Shown: positions 30,560 to 40,258, counted from the first letter of the stretch. The stretch is 64,000 bases of DNA from a gamma proteobacterium HTCC2207 (GCA_905182275.1 CAJJAU010000057.1:1-64000), one strand, 5' to 3'. The notes: a model not told the origin generated them from the sequence alone. Translations and numbers: made by a program.

Positions 30560-31212
30560 TCACGTAGTGATATTATGTCCCAACCCTGTTCTCCTGCCAT
30601 TTGACGTAGACTATCATCTGGATCAACGGCCACAGGCTTGTCTACTGCGGACAAAAGCGGCAAGTCATTGATCGAGTCGCTATAGAAGTAACTCCCGCTG
30701 AGTGTTTCATGGTTCTCTTCTAGCCAAGCATTTAATCGCTCTACTTTGCCTTCACGGAAAGTGGGGGTGCCTACTATTTTTCCAGTGATGCGGCCATTAA
30801 CGAACTCTGGTTCGGTAGACAGGAATTCATCAATACCTAAGGAAAGCACGATGGGCTCAATAATACAGCGATTTGTGGCGGTAATGACTAGCAGCCGATC
30901 ACCGGCCTGCCGATGCTTTTCAATTAACTCTAATGCCTTCGGTAATTTCATTGGCTGAACCACCTCATCCATAAATTTGCTATGCAGTTGCTCTAGGTTA
31001 GATGCGGACATACCAATTAATGGGGCTAATGAAAACGCAAGATACGCCAAGATATCCAATGTCCCTGCTTCATAGTCAGCAAAAAATTGCTCATTCATGC
31101 TTTTGTAAAGTGCTTGATCAACCTTTTTTTGGGCAACTAAAAATGCACCCCAGCTATAATCGCTGTCACCAGCAATGAGGGTATTGTCTAAATCAAAAAT
31201 TGCTAGGGGCAT
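30556..31212 (-). CDS. HAD-IB family phosphatase (SerB-like)
   Basis: The 218-residue protein has all HAD phosphatase motifs: F-D-L-D-N-T-L near residues 5-11 (nucleophile and acid), V-I-T-A-T-N near 107-112, and [10 protein letters not shown] near 177-186. This is subclass IB, shared by phosphoserine phosphatases and related enzymes. Its place next to rppH and ptsP matches Pseudomonas, where the equivalent gene is annotated only as HAD hydrolase; it may act on histidinol phosphate or phosphoserine. Divergent from rppH. Confidence 0.9.
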   Translation of the reverse strand: MPLAIFDLDNTLIAGDSDYSWGAFLVAQKKVDQALYKSMNEQFFADYEAGTLDILAYLAFSLAPLIGMSASNLEQLHSKFMDEVVQPMKLPKALELIEKHRQAGDRLLVITATNRCIIEPIVLSLGIDEFLSTEPEFVNGRITGKIVGTPTFREGKVERLNAWLEENHETLSGSYFYSDSINDLPLLSAVDKPVAVDPDDSLRQMAGEQGWDIISLRD

Positions 31213-31346
31213 TGGACAGCCTGAGTGATTTTTCTGTTATGCAGGATAGCGATCATAGTCACGCTGCTCAAGAGAAAATTGCTGAAAACCCTAGATTATG
31301 GAACAATGCAAGGCCAAACTCAGGCAATCTTAGAGGCAGACGTACA

Positions 31347-31844
31347 GTGGTTGATAAAGACGGTTTTCGCTCAAATATTGCTATTGTTATCAGCGATGGA
31401 CTCGGCAGAGTGCTGTTCGCCAAGCGACTTGGCCAGCAGGCCTGGCAGTTTCCCCAAGGCGGTATCGATGAGGGAGAGTCGGTAGAGCAAGCACTTTATC
31501 GAGAGCTCTACGAAGAGGTCGGTTTAGAACGCTCAGATGTACGAATCATTCAGCGCACTAAGAAATGGCTGCGTTATCGAATTCCAGTGTCAATGCAACG
31601 CAAAAACTCGAAGCCTCTATGCATTGGGCAGAAGCAGAAATGGTTCTTTCTTGAGCTCACAGGAGATGCTTCCAAAGTGAGTTTTGATACTTCCGGAACA
31701 CCAGAATTTGATGGCTGGGAATGGGTTAATTACTGGTATCCAATTAATGCGGTGGTTTCCTTTAAACGCAATGTCTACCGTCATGCACTGCAAGAGTTTT
31801 CTGAAAAAAACATGCGCTTTGAGCAGCAATCTGGAGGTGCTTAA
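31347..31844 (+). CDS. rppH: RNA pyrophosphohydrolase
   Basis: RppH removes pyrophosphate from the 5' end of triphosphorylated mRNA and starts its decay. The product has a Nudix box (G-G-I-D-E-G-E near residues 37-43, then R-E-L-Y-E-E-V-G-L) and the R-F-G-Q-x-x-W-Q-F-P-like R-L-G-Q-Q-A-W-Q-F-P segment. I choose GTG 31347: TAGAGGCAG ends eight bases upstream, and the product begins M-V-D-K-D-G-F-R-S-N, matching E. coli RppH. An in-frame start at 31200 would add 49 residues unlike the family and overlap the divergent HAD gene. ptsP follows after two bases. Confidence 0.95.
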   Translation: MVDKDGFRSNIAIVISDGLGRVLFAKRLGQQAWQFPQGGIDEGESVEQALYRELYEEVGLERSDVRIIQRTKKWLRYRIPVSMQRKNSKPLCIGQKQKWFFLELTGDASKVSFDTSGTPEFDGWEWVNYWYPINAVVSFKRNVYRHALQEFSEKNMRFEQQSGGA

Positions 31845-31846
31845 GT

Positions 31847-34156
31847 ATGTTAGCCTCGCTTAGGACTATCGTTCAAGAGGTTAACAGTGCTCGCAGCCTT
31901 CCTGAAGTCCTAGCTATTATTGTCAAAGAAGTTCGTGGAGCAATGAATGCAGGAGTCTGTTCGGTATACCTGTTTGATGACGCGGACCAGCGCTATGTCC
32001 TCATGGCTACAGAGGGGCTGCGCCAAGAATCGATTGGCAAAGTAAGGCTGGCGATGCGGGAGGGCTTGGTAGGGTTGGTTGCGGTAAAGGAAGAGCCTCT
32101 TAACCTTCAAGATGCCGATCAGCATCCTAACTTTAGTTATTTTGAGGAAACCGGTGAAGCCCCCTTTCATTCTTTCTTAGGAGTGCCGATCATTCACCAC
32201 CGAAAGGTTCTCGGGGTACTCGTTCTTCAGCAGGAAACACGGCGTAGGTTCGCCTCCGAAGAGGAAGCTTTTGTGGTCACCGTATGCGCACAGCTCTCCG
32301 GTGCTATTGCTCATGCAGAGGCGACTGGCGCCCTACGGCAACTGGCATCAGCCGGACGAGGTAAAAGCAAAGAGGCTATATTTACCGGCATTCCTAGTTC
32401 GCCAGGGGTGGGAATTGGTCGAGCAGTGCTAGTCACTACTCATGCTGATTTAAAAGCGGTGCCTCAAAGACTCACTGATAATCCTAAAGCAGAGATACAA
32501 CGATTTCGCGATGCGGTGAAGGCCGCCAAGCGGGATATGCGCAATTTAGGTGCCGGATTGGCGGATAAACTCAGTGCTGAAGAGTTCGCTCTCTTTGACG
32601 TATATATCCGCTTGCTCGATGATCGAGTGCTGCTGAATGAAGTTATAGGCGCAATTAAGATGGGCCAAGTTGCCGCAAGTGCTTGGAGCACAGTGATTCT
32701 CAAGCATGTACGAACGTTTCAAAAAATGGAAGATGCATACCTCAGGGAGAGAGCAGCGGATGTCAACGATTTAGGTAAGAGAGTGCTGGGTTACTTGCAG
32801 GCAAAAGATCGAGAACAAGCGCCGCTTCCTCGGCGCATTATATTGGTTGGAGAAGATTTGTCAGCAACCGCACTGGCAGATATTCCCGTTAATCGCTTGG
32901 TCGGCATTATTTCATTGAAGGGGTCGAGTAATTCGCACATGGCTATTGTTGGGCGCGCTCTGGGTATTCCTACTGTGATGGGAGCCGTAGCATTGCCGTG
33001 GGTAGAGCTTGATGGGCAAGAGCTCATCGTCGACGGCTCTACAGGGGATATTGTCAGTCGAGCAACGCGAACTGTTCGCCGTCATTATCTGCAGCGTCAA
33101 CGGGAAGAAAAGTTATTTGCTAAGGATCTTGAGAAGCTTCGAGATCTTCCTTGTCATACGCCTGATGGTAAGAGGTTTTCTCTGTGGGTGAATACAGGTT
33201 TGCGTCAAGATACTGCTAGGTCACTGCGCAGTGGTGCCGAAGCGGTGGGACTTTTCCGAACTGAAATGCCTTTTTTAATGCGCTCAAGTTTTCCTACTGA
33301 AGATGAGCAAGTCGCTATATACCGGCAGCAGTTGACGGATTTTGCACCACGGCCGGTGACTATGAGAACCCTCGACATAGGCGGAGATAAAGACCTACCT
33401 TATTTCCCTATTGAAGAGGAAAATCCTTTTTTAGGTTGGCGAGGAATCCGTATTTCACTGGACCATCCTGAGATATTTTTAGTACAAATTAGGGCAATGC
33501 TGCGCGCCAGCGAAGGCATCGGAAACTTGCGCATCATGTTACCAATGATCAGCAATATCCCTGAACTTGACAGGGCATTACAGCTTATTGATCGTGTTTA
33601 CCAAGAGCTAACGGTTGAAGAAGGCTTTATACTTAAGCGCCCTCTCGTCGGTGCCATGATTGAGGTCCCGGCAGCCGTATATCAGGTAAAAGAAATTGGC
33701 CGTCGAGTTGACTTCTTGTCGGTGGGGACTAACGATTTAACCCAATATCTATTGGCCGTGGATCGCAATAATCCAAGGGTGGCAGAGCTTTACAATAGTT
33801 TGCATCCCAGTGTTTTGAGAGCGCTTAAGCAGATTCATGAGCAAGCGGCTGGAGTAGACTGTCAACTAAGTATCTGTGGCGAAATGGCGGGAGATCCACT
33901 CAGCGCCGTAGTTCTTTTAGGTCTGGGTTATGAGACTTTGTCTATGAATGCCAGCAGCCTACTTAGGGTCAAGTCAATGCTTCTTAACGTCACCAAAAAA
34001 GATGCCCAGGTACTTGCAAAAAAAGCACTGAAAATGTCAAGTTCAAAGCAGATTGTAGACTTTTTGTCTGATGCTCTTAAGAGCCCTGAAGTATCGAAAT
34101 TACTCAGGGTAGCAAGCCCTAAGCGCATTGCTAAAAGTGCAAAGTTAATCGTCTGA
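31847..34156 (+). CDS. ptsP: Phosphoenolpyruvate-protein phosphotransferase, nitrogen type (EI-Ntr)
   Basis: PtsP takes phosphate from PEP and passes it to NPr in the nitrogen PTS. The 769-residue protein has an N-terminal GAF domain (about 1-155), an EI N-terminal region, the phosphohistidine domain with S-S-N-S-H-M-A-I and the active His at residue 364, and the PEP-binding TIM barrel with G-G-D-K-D-L-P-Y near 510 and the catalytic C-G-E-M-A-G-D-P near 670. The GAF domain marks the Ntr form, which senses glutamine. It is translated behind rppH (two-base gap), the same pair as in E. coli and Pseudomonas, and overlaps the convergent NRDE gene by twelve bases. Confidence 0.97.
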   Translation: MLASLRTIVQEVNSARSLPEVLAIIVKEVRGAMNAGVCSVYLFDDADQRYVLMATEGLRQESIGKVRLAMREGLVGLVAVKEEPLNLQDADQHPNFSYFEETGEAPFHSFLGVPIIHHRKVLGVLVLQQETRRRFASEEEAFVVTVCAQLSGAIAHAEATGALRQLASAGRGKSKEAIFTGIPSSPGVGIGRAVLVTTHADLKAVPQRLTDNPKAEIQRFRDAVKAAKRDMRNLGAGLADKLSAEEFALFDVYIRLLDDRVLLNEVIGAIKMGQVAASAWSTVILKHVRTFQKMEDAYLRERAADVNDLGKRVLGYLQAKDREQAPLPRRIILVGEDLSATALADIPVNRLVGIISLKGSSNSHMAIVGRALGIPTVMGAVALPWVELDGQELIVDGSTGDIVSRATRTVRRHYLQRQREEKLFAKDLEKLRDLPCHTPDGKRFSLWVNTGLRQDTARSLRSGAEAVGLFRTEMPFLMRSSFPTEDEQVAIYRQQLTDFAPRPVTMRTLDIGGDKDLPYFPIEEENPFLGWRGIRISLDHPEIFLVQIRAMLRASEGIGNLRIMLPMISNIPELDRALQLIDRVYQELTVEEGFILKRPLVGAMIEVPAAVYQVKEIGRRVDFLSVGTNDLTQYLLAVDRNNPRVAELYNSLHPSVLRALKQIHEQAAGVDCQLSICGEMAGDPLSAVVLLGLGYETLSMNASSLLRVKSMLLNVTKKDAQVLAKKALKMSSSKQIVDFLSDALKSPEVSKLLRVASPKRIAKSAKLIV

Positions 34157-34927
34157 AATAGTATAGCTAAATTGGTTAAAGCTGATCTTCTGACCATCTT
34201 CATAGCCTTGCTCAGCCACGCTAACCTTTCCTTTTGTAGATACTATAAGAGCGGTAGCTGCTCGGGTGCCATACCCGTCGGAGACAATAAAAGGGGAGGA
34301 AAGTTTTTCCTCCCAGTCTGCAGGTATGCCGGTGTTAGGCAGGAGATTAAACGCATAGGTTTTTTCTAAGGAAAGTGCGGTTAATAACGTTGGAAGAGAA
34401 TGGTCGCCTACAATGTTGTTGGTAATAGCCTTGTCCAGTTGATCTCGGGCATGATCTACCTTGGGCCACTGGCTATCTAGCTGGTGGTTACTCAGAGCAT
34501 ACACACCAGAGGTTAAAGTTCGCTTTGGGTCGCCTTGATTATTAACATAAACCATGTCCTGACCATCATAAACAACCAAGTTAAATGGGCCATATTCCGA
34601 GCAGGTCTCGGCCAATGAGTCAGTCCAGTCATGAACATTCTCAGATGCGCAGAGAAATGCGGTAACCAAATCACCTCGAGAACGCAGGCTGTTTGATGGG
34701 GCACCATTACGATGCAGGTCACGAAAATTGGTTACTGCGGCAAATCGGCCATTTTTTGATAGGCCAAGCCAGGTACCCCCAGCTTGCTGGTCGCGACCAG
34801 CAAGTATTCCAGACTCCGACCACCAGTGCATTGGCAGCGTGGCGCGTTGATAAAACTCATCTCGATTAGAGATTACTATCAATGGCGCATCTGAATTATG
34901 GTTGTAAGCAAAGGCGAGTAAACACAT
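34145..34927 (-). CDS. NRDE (TANGO2-like) family protein
   Basis: The 260-residue protein begins M-C-L-L-A-F-A-Y-N-H and contains the signature N-R-D-E near residues 20-23, followed by G-R-D-x-x-x-G-G-T-W-L-G. The conserved cysteine at position 2 suggests an N-terminal nucleophile fold. Eukaryotic TANGO2 affects heme and lipid handling; bacterial roles are unclear. It sits between ptsP and lgt, as in several Pseudomonadales, in opposite orientation, with its last codons overlapping ptsP. Confidence 0.9.
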   Translation of the reverse strand: MCLLAFAYNHNSDAPLIVISNRDEFYQRATLPMHWWSESGILAGRDQQAGGTWLGLSKNGRFAAVTNFRDLHRNGAPSNSLRSRGDLVTAFLCASENVHDWTDSLAETCSEYGPFNLVVYDGQDMVYVNNQGDPKRTLTSGVYALSNHQLDSQWPKVDHARDQLDKAITNNIVGDHSLPTLLTALSLEKTYAFNLLPNTGIPADWEEKLSSPFIVSDGYGTRAATALIVSTKGKVSVAEQGYEDGQKISFNQFSYTISDD

Positions 34928-35031
34928 ACGATTCAGTATAACTTTTTATTCTTCAGGGCGTCATCATTCTTGGCAGTAACATCGATAAACCGTTATCATC
35001 AAGGTCTTAAATTTGCGGAGCGTTCCTCTCA

Positions 35032-35856
35032 ATGCTGTCTTATCCAATTATTGATCCAGTGGCATTATCAATCGGCCCGATGAAAATTCACTGGTACGGA
35101 ATCATGTACCTTTTGGCTTTTGTTGTTGCCTGGTTTTTAGCCATGCGTAATAGCCAGAGACCTTGGTCTCCAGTGAAAAAAACGCAGGTAGAGGACTTAA
35201 TCGTTTACGGCGCGTTCGGTGTGATTTTGGGTGGTCGTTTGGGTTACCTGCTATTTTACAGTGCGGACAAATGGCTGGCTGACCCGGCGATGTTAGTGCG
35301 TATATGGGAAGGCGGCATGTCTTTTCATGGCGGTTTAATTGGCGTTGCTGTGGCCCTCCTTATCTATAGCCGCAAGTATCAGATTACTTTTCTGAGTTTG
35401 ACTGATTTTGCTACCCCCCTAGTACCAACCGGGTTATTTTTCGGGCGAATAGGAAACTTTATAGGTCAAGAGCTTTATGGGCGTCCTACCGATGTGCCCT
35501 GGGCCATGATCTTTCCGGCTGACCCACAACAACTGGCCAGACATCCTTCGCAGCTTTATGAGGCGGCTTTGGAGGGCCTAGTGCTGTTCTTTATTATTAA
35601 TTGGTATGCGCGTAAGCCTCGACTTTATGGGGAAGTCACCGGATTGTTCCTAATGCTCTATGGCGCGTTTCGCTTTACCATTGAATTTGTTCGTCAGCCG
35701 GACGCTCAGTTTGCTGGGCAGTCGGCGTTAATGGAAACATTTAACTGGATGACCCGCGGACAGACGCTGTGTATTCCAATGATTTTGTTGGGTATGTGGT
35801 TTATGCGTGCATCAATTCGCGGCACGCTGGGGCAATCGTCAGTGGGGAAAACCTAA
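35032..35856 (+). CDS. lgt: Prolipoprotein diacylglyceryl transferase
   Basis: Lgt transfers diacylglycerol from phosphatidylglycerol to the lipobox cysteine, the first step in lipoprotein maturation, in the inner membrane. The 274-residue protein has about seven membrane segments and the signature [14 protein letters not shown] near residues 141-154, with essential arginine and glutamate, and W-Y-G-I-M-Y in the first segment. Its stop overlaps the thyA ATG as TAATG; lgt-thyA-folA is the conserved order in E. coli relatives and Pseudomonas. Confidence 0.97.
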   Translation: MLSYPIIDPVALSIGPMKIHWYGIMYLLAFVVAWFLAMRNSQRPWSPVKKTQVEDLIVYGAFGVILGGRLGYLLFYSADKWLADPAMLVRIWEGGMSFHGGLIGVAVALLIYSRKYQITFLSLTDFATPLVPTGLFFGRIGNFIGQELYGRPTDVPWAMIFPADPQQLARHPSQLYEAALEGLVLFFIINWYARKPRLYGEVTGLFLMLYGAFRFTIEFVRQPDAQFAGQSALMETFNWMTRGQTLCIPMILLGMWFMRASIRGTLGQSSVGKT

Positions 35857-36761
35857 TGCAGCAATATTTGGATTTAGTGAGACATATCCGTGACCATGGT
35901 GTTAGGAAAGAAGATCGCACTGGTACTGGAACGGTAAGTATATTTGGGCATCAGATGCGCTTTAATTTGGCCGACGGATTTCCTCTTGTCACCAGTAAAA
36001 AGGTGCACTTAAAGTCTATTCTTCACGAGCTACTGTGGTTTATTCGAGGGGATACCAACATTCGATATTTGATCGAGAATGGTGTTGGTATTTGGAATGA
36101 TTGGCCCTATCAGAACTGGTTGCGTGAAACAGGTCAGGATAAACATCTAGTTATGTACTCAGCGGAGTGGCGTGCTGTGATGCGTGAGTTTACGCAACAG
36201 ATTATGGCTGACCAGGACTTTGCTAATAAGTATGGTGACCTTGGTCCAGTTTACGGTAAGCAGTGGCGAAATTTTGGCGGGGTTGACCAGTTAGCACAAC
36301 TTATGAGTGACCTTAAGTCTAACCCAGACTCGCGGCGCCTTATTGTATCTGCTTGGAACCCGCAAGATATCCCAGTGATGGTTAAGTCTGGTTTGCCACC
36401 CTGCCACAGCCTCTTTCAGCTCTACGTTGTCGAGGGTCGTTTAAGTTGCCAGCTCTATCAGCGGAGTGCTGATGTGTTCCTCGGGGTGCCCTTTAATATT
36501 GCGTCCTATGCTGCGCTCACTATGATGATCGCTCAGGTAGCTGGTTTGAAGTTGGGAGATTTCGTACATACTTTCGGTGATGCGCATCTTTATTCCAATC
36601 ACATGGAACAGGTCGATGAGCAGCTATCGCGCACCACTTTTGATCTACCTACGTTGCAAATTAATCCGCAAGTAAACAGTTTATTTGATTTTGTTTATGA
36701 GGATTTTGAGCTGCAAAACTATCAGTCGCACGGGCCTATTTCGGCCCCAGTTGCCGTCTAA
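35856..36761 (+). CDS. thyA: Thymidylate synthase
   Basis: ThyA methylates dUMP to dTMP using methylene-tetrahydrofolate. The 301-residue protein has R-x-D-R-T-G-T near 17-24, the catalytic cysteine 183 in [16 protein letters not shown] after it, and H-L-Y-S-N-H near 245. It is longer than the 264-residue E. coli enzyme because of an insertion near residues 85-125, found in a recognised long form of ThyA. ATG 35856 overlaps the lgt stop. folA follows and regenerates tetrahydrofolate, so the pair forms a functional unit. Confidence 0.97.
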   Translation: MQQYLDLVRHIRDHGVRKEDRTGTGTVSIFGHQMRFNLADGFPLVTSKKVHLKSILHELLWFIRGDTNIRYLIENGVGIWNDWPYQNWLRETGQDKHLVMYSAEWRAVMREFTQQIMADQDFANKYGDLGPVYGKQWRNFGGVDQLAQLMSDLKSNPDSRRLIVSAWNPQDIPVMVKSGLPPCHSLFQLYVVEGRLSCQLYQRSADVFLGVPFNIASYAALTMMIAQVAGLKLGDFVHTFGDAHLYSNHMEQVDEQLSRTTFDLPTLQINPQVNSLFDFVYEDFELQNYQSHGPISAPVAV

Positions 36762-36774
36762 CAAGGTTTAAATT

Positions 36775-37287
36775 ATGAAGATGTCGCTTATCGTTGCGGT
36801 TAGCCGGAATGGCGTTATTGGGGTAGATAATAAGTTGCCCTGGCATTTGCCGGATGACCTTCAATATTTCAAATCAGTAACCATGGGTAAGCCGCTGATA
36901 ATGGGCCGTAAAACCTATGACTCGATTGGCCGACCGCTGCCTGGCAGAACCAATATTGTACTCACCAGGGATGCTAGCTGGTCCGCCCCTGGGATCGAGG
37001 TTGCAACAACGCTAGATGATGCCTTATCACTTGCCCGTAAAGCCTGCACAAATAGTGGGGCAGATGAAGTGATGGTGATTGGCGGTGAGCAGATATATCG
37101 CATGACAATGACCGTGGCTGATCGCCTGTATGTGACCGAAGTGGACGCAGATATCGCGGGAGATGCTTTTTTCCCGGCTATCGACAGTCAACAGTGGCAG
37201 CGCACTCATGTGAAACTTCCAGAGGTTACCGGTAGTTATGGCTACCAATTTGTCATATTAGATCGTCGCGAAATAGAGTGCTCTTAA
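36775..37287 (+). CDS. folA: Dihydrofolate reductase
   Basis: FolA reduces dihydrofolate to tetrahydrofolate with NADPH and is the target of trimethoprim. The 170-residue protein has N-G-V-I-G-V-D-N-K-L-P-W-H-L near residues 11-24, the active-site aspartate in L-P-D-D-L near 27, M-G-R-K-T-Y near 42, and V-I-G-G-E-Q-I-Y near 101-108. Length is near the 159 residues of E. coli. It lies 13 bases behind thyA. No clear terminator follows directly. Confidence 0.97.
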   Translation: MKMSLIVAVSRNGVIGVDNKLPWHLPDDLQYFKSVTMGKPLIMGRKTYDSIGRPLPGRTNIVLTRDASWSAPGIEVATTLDDALSLARKACTNSGADEVMVIGGEQIYRMTMTVADRLYVTEVDADIAGDAFFPAIDSQQWQRTHVKLPEVTGSYGYQFVILDRREIECS

Positions 37288-37358
37288 TACCATAAATACT
37301 ATTTCAATCGATCTATAAGCGTACCTTAGGCTTTCAAAGAGACATGTTGGCTTAAAAC

Positions 37359-37373
37359 GTTACCTAAGGTAAC
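37359..37373. promoter_or_regulatory. Perfect palindrome upstream of the Ton operon
   Basis: GTTACC and GGTAAC flank a three-base TAA centre. A degenerate copy (TACCTTAGG at 37322-37330) lies about 40 bases upstream. It sits 174 bases before the DUF3450 gene and could be an operator. It does not look like a Fur box. No regulator is assigned. Confidence 0.4.
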
Positions 37374-37444
37374 AAATGTCAAACTTAAGTGCTGAAAGTC
37401 ACATTTTACATGCAACCAAATTGCTTCTTATTCTAGACGCTGTT

Positions 37445-37498
37445 AAAAAGACACCTCGAATAAAAAATTCGAGTTACTTTCGAAATAAGGTGCTTTTT
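37445..37498 (+). promoter_or_regulatory. Nested stem-loop before the Ton operon
   Basis: An outer stem pairs AAAAAG and CACCT (37445-37456, one bulged A) with AGGTG and CTTTTT (37488-37498). Inside, CTCGAAT pairs with ATTCGAG (37455-37473) around five A, competing for two bases with the outer stem; a TTTCGAAA palindrome follows at 37478-37485. The short T run at the end makes it either a weak folA terminator or an attenuator in the Ton leader. Confidence 0.45.
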
Positions 37499-37546
37499 AA
37501 AAGTGCCAATGAACCACTAAACCGGTAGACCCAAATTGAGGGAACT

Positions 37547-38329
37547 ATGAACAAGCAACCACTAAAAGCATTGGCACTTATCGGCGCTCTTATCAGTGGT
37601 CTGACTGCAACTGCAGTTCAGGCAACTGAAGTGAACGATGTGCTTAAAGCTGGAGCCACCAAGGTTCAATCAGCTAAAACGTCGCAGACTAAAGTTGATC
37701 GAATCGCAGATCAAACTGATGGGCTTCTGCAAGAATTTAAACAGGTCAACAAGCAAATCGAATCATTGCGTGTATACAACTCTCAGTTGGATCGCCAGAT
37801 TGCCAGCCAGGATCAAATGATGGTCGAGTTAAAAGAGTCGATTGCCAACGCCACGGTTATTGAGAGAGGTGTTTCTCCTCTCATGATTTCCATGCTTGCT
37901 GGTTTGGAAGACTTTGTTGCTCTGGATATGCCATTTAAGAAGGAAATGCGTCTTGACGCGGTTGCTGATTTAAATGTGAATCTTGATAGCGCCAAGTTTT
38001 CAGCGGCAGAAAAATTTCGTCAAATCCTAGAGCTCTATGATATTGAGTCAGAGTACAGCCTGTCGTTAGAGTCATATCGAGACATGGTCGATATCAACGC
38101 AGACGGATCTGAGGTCGAGGTCGAGATGCTTCGCATTGGTCGGGTTGCTTTGATGTATCAAACAAAGGATAAATCTCAGACAGGCGCATGGAATAAGGCG
38201 ACTGGATCTTGGGAAACATTAGGTTCGGAGTATCGTCGACCCGTAGATCAAGGTATCAGAATGGCGAAGAAAATAATTCCGCAGGACGTCATAGAAATGC
38301 CCATTACAGCGCCGGAGGCAGCACAATGA
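37547..38329 (+). CDS. DUF3450 periplasmic protein of the Ton cluster
   Basis: The 260-residue protein has a signal peptide (hydrophobic residues about 8-24, A-V-Q-A then T) and a long coiled-coil region near residues 45-105, then a C-terminal domain with a conserved W near the end. It matches DUF3450, always found beside ExbB/ExbD/TonB genes in marine gammaproteobacteria. It is likely an accessory periplasmic part that links the motor to the wall or to TonB, but this is inference. GAGGG lies before the ATG. Its stop overlaps the next ATG as ATGA. Confidence 0.88.
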   Translation: MNKQPLKALALIGALISGLTATAVQATEVNDVLKAGATKVQSAKTSQTKVDRIADQTDGLLQEFKQVNKQIESLRVYNSQLDRQIASQDQMMVELKESIANATVIERGVSPLMISMLAGLEDFVALDMPFKKEMRLDAVADLNVNLDSAKFSAAEKFRQILELYDIESEYSLSLESYRDMVDINADGSEVEVEMLRIGRVALMYQTKDKSQTGAWNKATGSWETLGSEYRRPVDQGIRMAKKIIPQDVIEMPITAPEAAQ

Positions 38330-39693
38330 AAACTAAAATGGTTAACATTTTCGCAGCCTTTGTTGCTGCAGCTGCAATCAGCGTCCCAGCCTTGGCTCAA
38401 GACGCTAAGAGCTTAGATGAATTGTTACAGATGATTGAAAGCTCATCTATCTCTGAATCCGCAGATTCTAGAGGCCGTGAAGCGGACTTTAAAAGCGATC
38501 AGCGCAAGCAGGGTCAGTTACTCAAAAACGCTCAGAATTCGAAGGTTAAAGAAGAGCGTCGATCAGACCGTCTGGAACAGAAAATCCGCGACAACGATAT
38601 TGAGATCGCCAAGCTACGTGAGCAGCGTGATAAGCGTCTCGGTTCTCTTAAAGAGCTGTTTGGCCACCTAACGGGTGCTGCTGGTGATATTCGAGCCAAC
38701 CTCAATCAGTCTATCGTTAGTTCTCAAATTCAGGGTAGAACTGAGTTTCTAGACGAGTTAATTGCAAAAATGAGCAGTGACACGCGTCTACCGTCTATCC
38801 AAGACATTGAAAAGCTATGGTACGAGCAACAGCGTGAAATGGTCGAAAGCTCACGTGTTGTTAAGTTCAATCGCTCGGTATTATTGGCTAATGGCGAACA
38901 AGCTGAGATGGAAGTTGTTCGAGTTGGTACCTACAATCTGGTTGCTGACGGAATGTACTTAGAGTACAGCCCTAAATCTGGTTTGGTTTCTGAGCTAGCT
39001 CGTCAGCCATCTGGCCATCAATCGAACGCTGCAGATCTGCAAGTAGCAGTCTCAGGATTTACCAAAATGGGACTAGATCCGTCTGGCCCACTTGGTGGCG
39101 GTCTGCTACGAGCACTTATTAACACGCCTACATTGATTGAGCGTTGGCACTTTGGCGGCATCGTTGGATATGTTATTACTGCCGTATTTGTCTTCGCAAT
39201 TATCCTTGCTGCTTGGCGTTTTGTTGTGCTGATGGGTATGTCTAGCAAGGTTAGTGCGCAGCTGCAGTCGGGTACTTCAGACACGACAAACCCCTTGGGC
39301 AGAGTCCTTCAAGTCGCTGCTGACAATCCGGGTCTTGACCCAGAGTCGCTTGAGCTCAAGCTTCATGAAGCAGTGCTAAAAGAACGACCAGAAATTGAAT
39401 CAGGCCTCAACCTATTGAAGGTAATCTCAATGGTTGCGCCGCTGATGGGTCTTTTGGGAACTGTTACCGGTATGATTATTACTTTCCAAATGATTACTCT
39501 GTTTGGTGCAGGCGATCCTAAGGCGATGGCAGGTGGTATTTCCCAGGCTTTGATCACCACAGTACTTGGACTGGTTGTAGCTATTCCTACTGTATTGATG
39601 CACACCTTAGTTAACGGGAAGGCACAACGTATTCTCCACGTTCTGGAAGAGCAGAGTGCTGGCATTGTGGCTGGTTCAGTAGAGGGCCGCTAA
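38326..39693 (+). CDS. ExbB-like protein with periplasmic extension (TtpC type)
   Basis: The 455-residue protein has a signal peptide ending A-L-A-Q, a long periplasmic coiled-coil domain (about 25-250), then a C-terminal MotA/TolQ/ExbB domain with three membrane segments and the conserved G-L-L-G-T-V-T-G-M-I and A-M-A-G-G-I-S-Q-A-L motifs. This arrangement is that of TtpC, required for the TonB2 system in Vibrio. The ATG at 38326 is chosen because it overlaps the previous stop and begins a good signal peptide. It works with the shorter ExbB that follows. Confidence 0.92.
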   Translation: MKTKMVNIFAAFVAAAAISVPALAQDAKSLDELLQMIESSSISESADSRGREADFKSDQRKQGQLLKNAQNSKVKEERRSDRLEQKIRDNDIEIAKLREQRDKRLGSLKELFGHLTGAAGDIRANLNQSIVSSQIQGRTEFLDELIAKMSSDTRLPSIQDIEKLWYEQQREMVESSRVVKFNRSVLLANGEQAEMEVVRVGTYNLVADGMYLEYSPKSGLVSELARQPSGHQSNAADLQVAVSGFTKMGLDPSGPLGGGLLRALINTPTLIERWHFGGIVGYVITAVFVFAIILAAWRFVVLMGMSSKVSAQLQSGTSDTTNPLGRVLQVAADNPGLDPESLELKLHEAVLKERPEIESGLNLLKVISMVAPLMGLLGTVTGMIITFQMITLFGAGDPKAMAGGISQALITTVLGLVVAIPTVLMHTLVNGKAQRILHVLEEQSAGIVAGSVEGR

Positions 39694-39694
39694 G

Positions 39695-40219
39695 ATGTTT
39701 TTCGTTGATACGCTCGCGGAGATGGGTAAATTTATGGATTCAGGTGGCATGGTCCTTTGGGCCATTGTCGTCCTCCTATTCTTTATGTGGACCCTGATTT
39801 TTGAGCGAATGTGGTATCTGCGGTCCAGTGTCAGTTTAGAAGTTCAGAGTGCTCTTGACGCATGGGAAGCACGCAAAGAACGCAAGTCAAAGCATGCTCA
39901 CCAGATCAGAGAGAAGCTAATCTCTGAGGTGAGCATCGAAATTGATGCCAATATGATGATGATCAAGACACTCGTCGCAATCGCTCCCCTATTTGGGCTG
40001 TTAGGTACTGTAACCGGCATGATCACGGTATTTGACGTTATGGCGTTCACCGGAGGCGGAGACGCCAAAGCTATGGCCGGCGGTGTTTCACAGGCGACAA
40101 TCCCGACTATGTCAGGAATGGTTGCGGCGCTTTCTGGGGTTTTTGGCATGACATATATCGAACGTGTTGCCGAGCAGGAAAAACACCTCCTTGAAGATCA
40201 CTTGACGATGGACCACTGA
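39695..40219 (+). CDS. exbB: ExbB/TolQ-family proton channel protein
   Basis: The 174-residue protein has three membrane segments and the same G-L-L-G-T-V-T-G-M-I and A-M-A-G-G-V-S-Q-A-T motifs as its larger neighbour, with a short cytoplasmic loop. It is the pentameric ring component that, with ExbD, harvests the proton gradient for TonB. The gap to the previous stop is one base, so the two ExbB-type genes are made together. Confidence 0.94.
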   Translation: MFFVDTLAEMGKFMDSGGMVLWAIVVLLFFMWTLIFERMWYLRSSVSLEVQSALDAWEARKERKSKHAHQIREKLISEVSIEIDANMMMIKTLVAIAPLFGLLGTVTGMITVFDVMAFTGGGDAKAMAGGVSQATIPTMSGMVAALSGVFGMTYIERVAEQEKHLLEDHLTMDH

Positions 40220-40258
40220 TACTTAGTTGTCCAGCTTCAATACCAATGAGAAATAACT

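Noticed and set aside
39018-40149. Open frames on the minus strand inside the ExbB-type genes.
   Set aside because: They mirror the codon pattern of the plus-strand genes and encode no recognisable protein.
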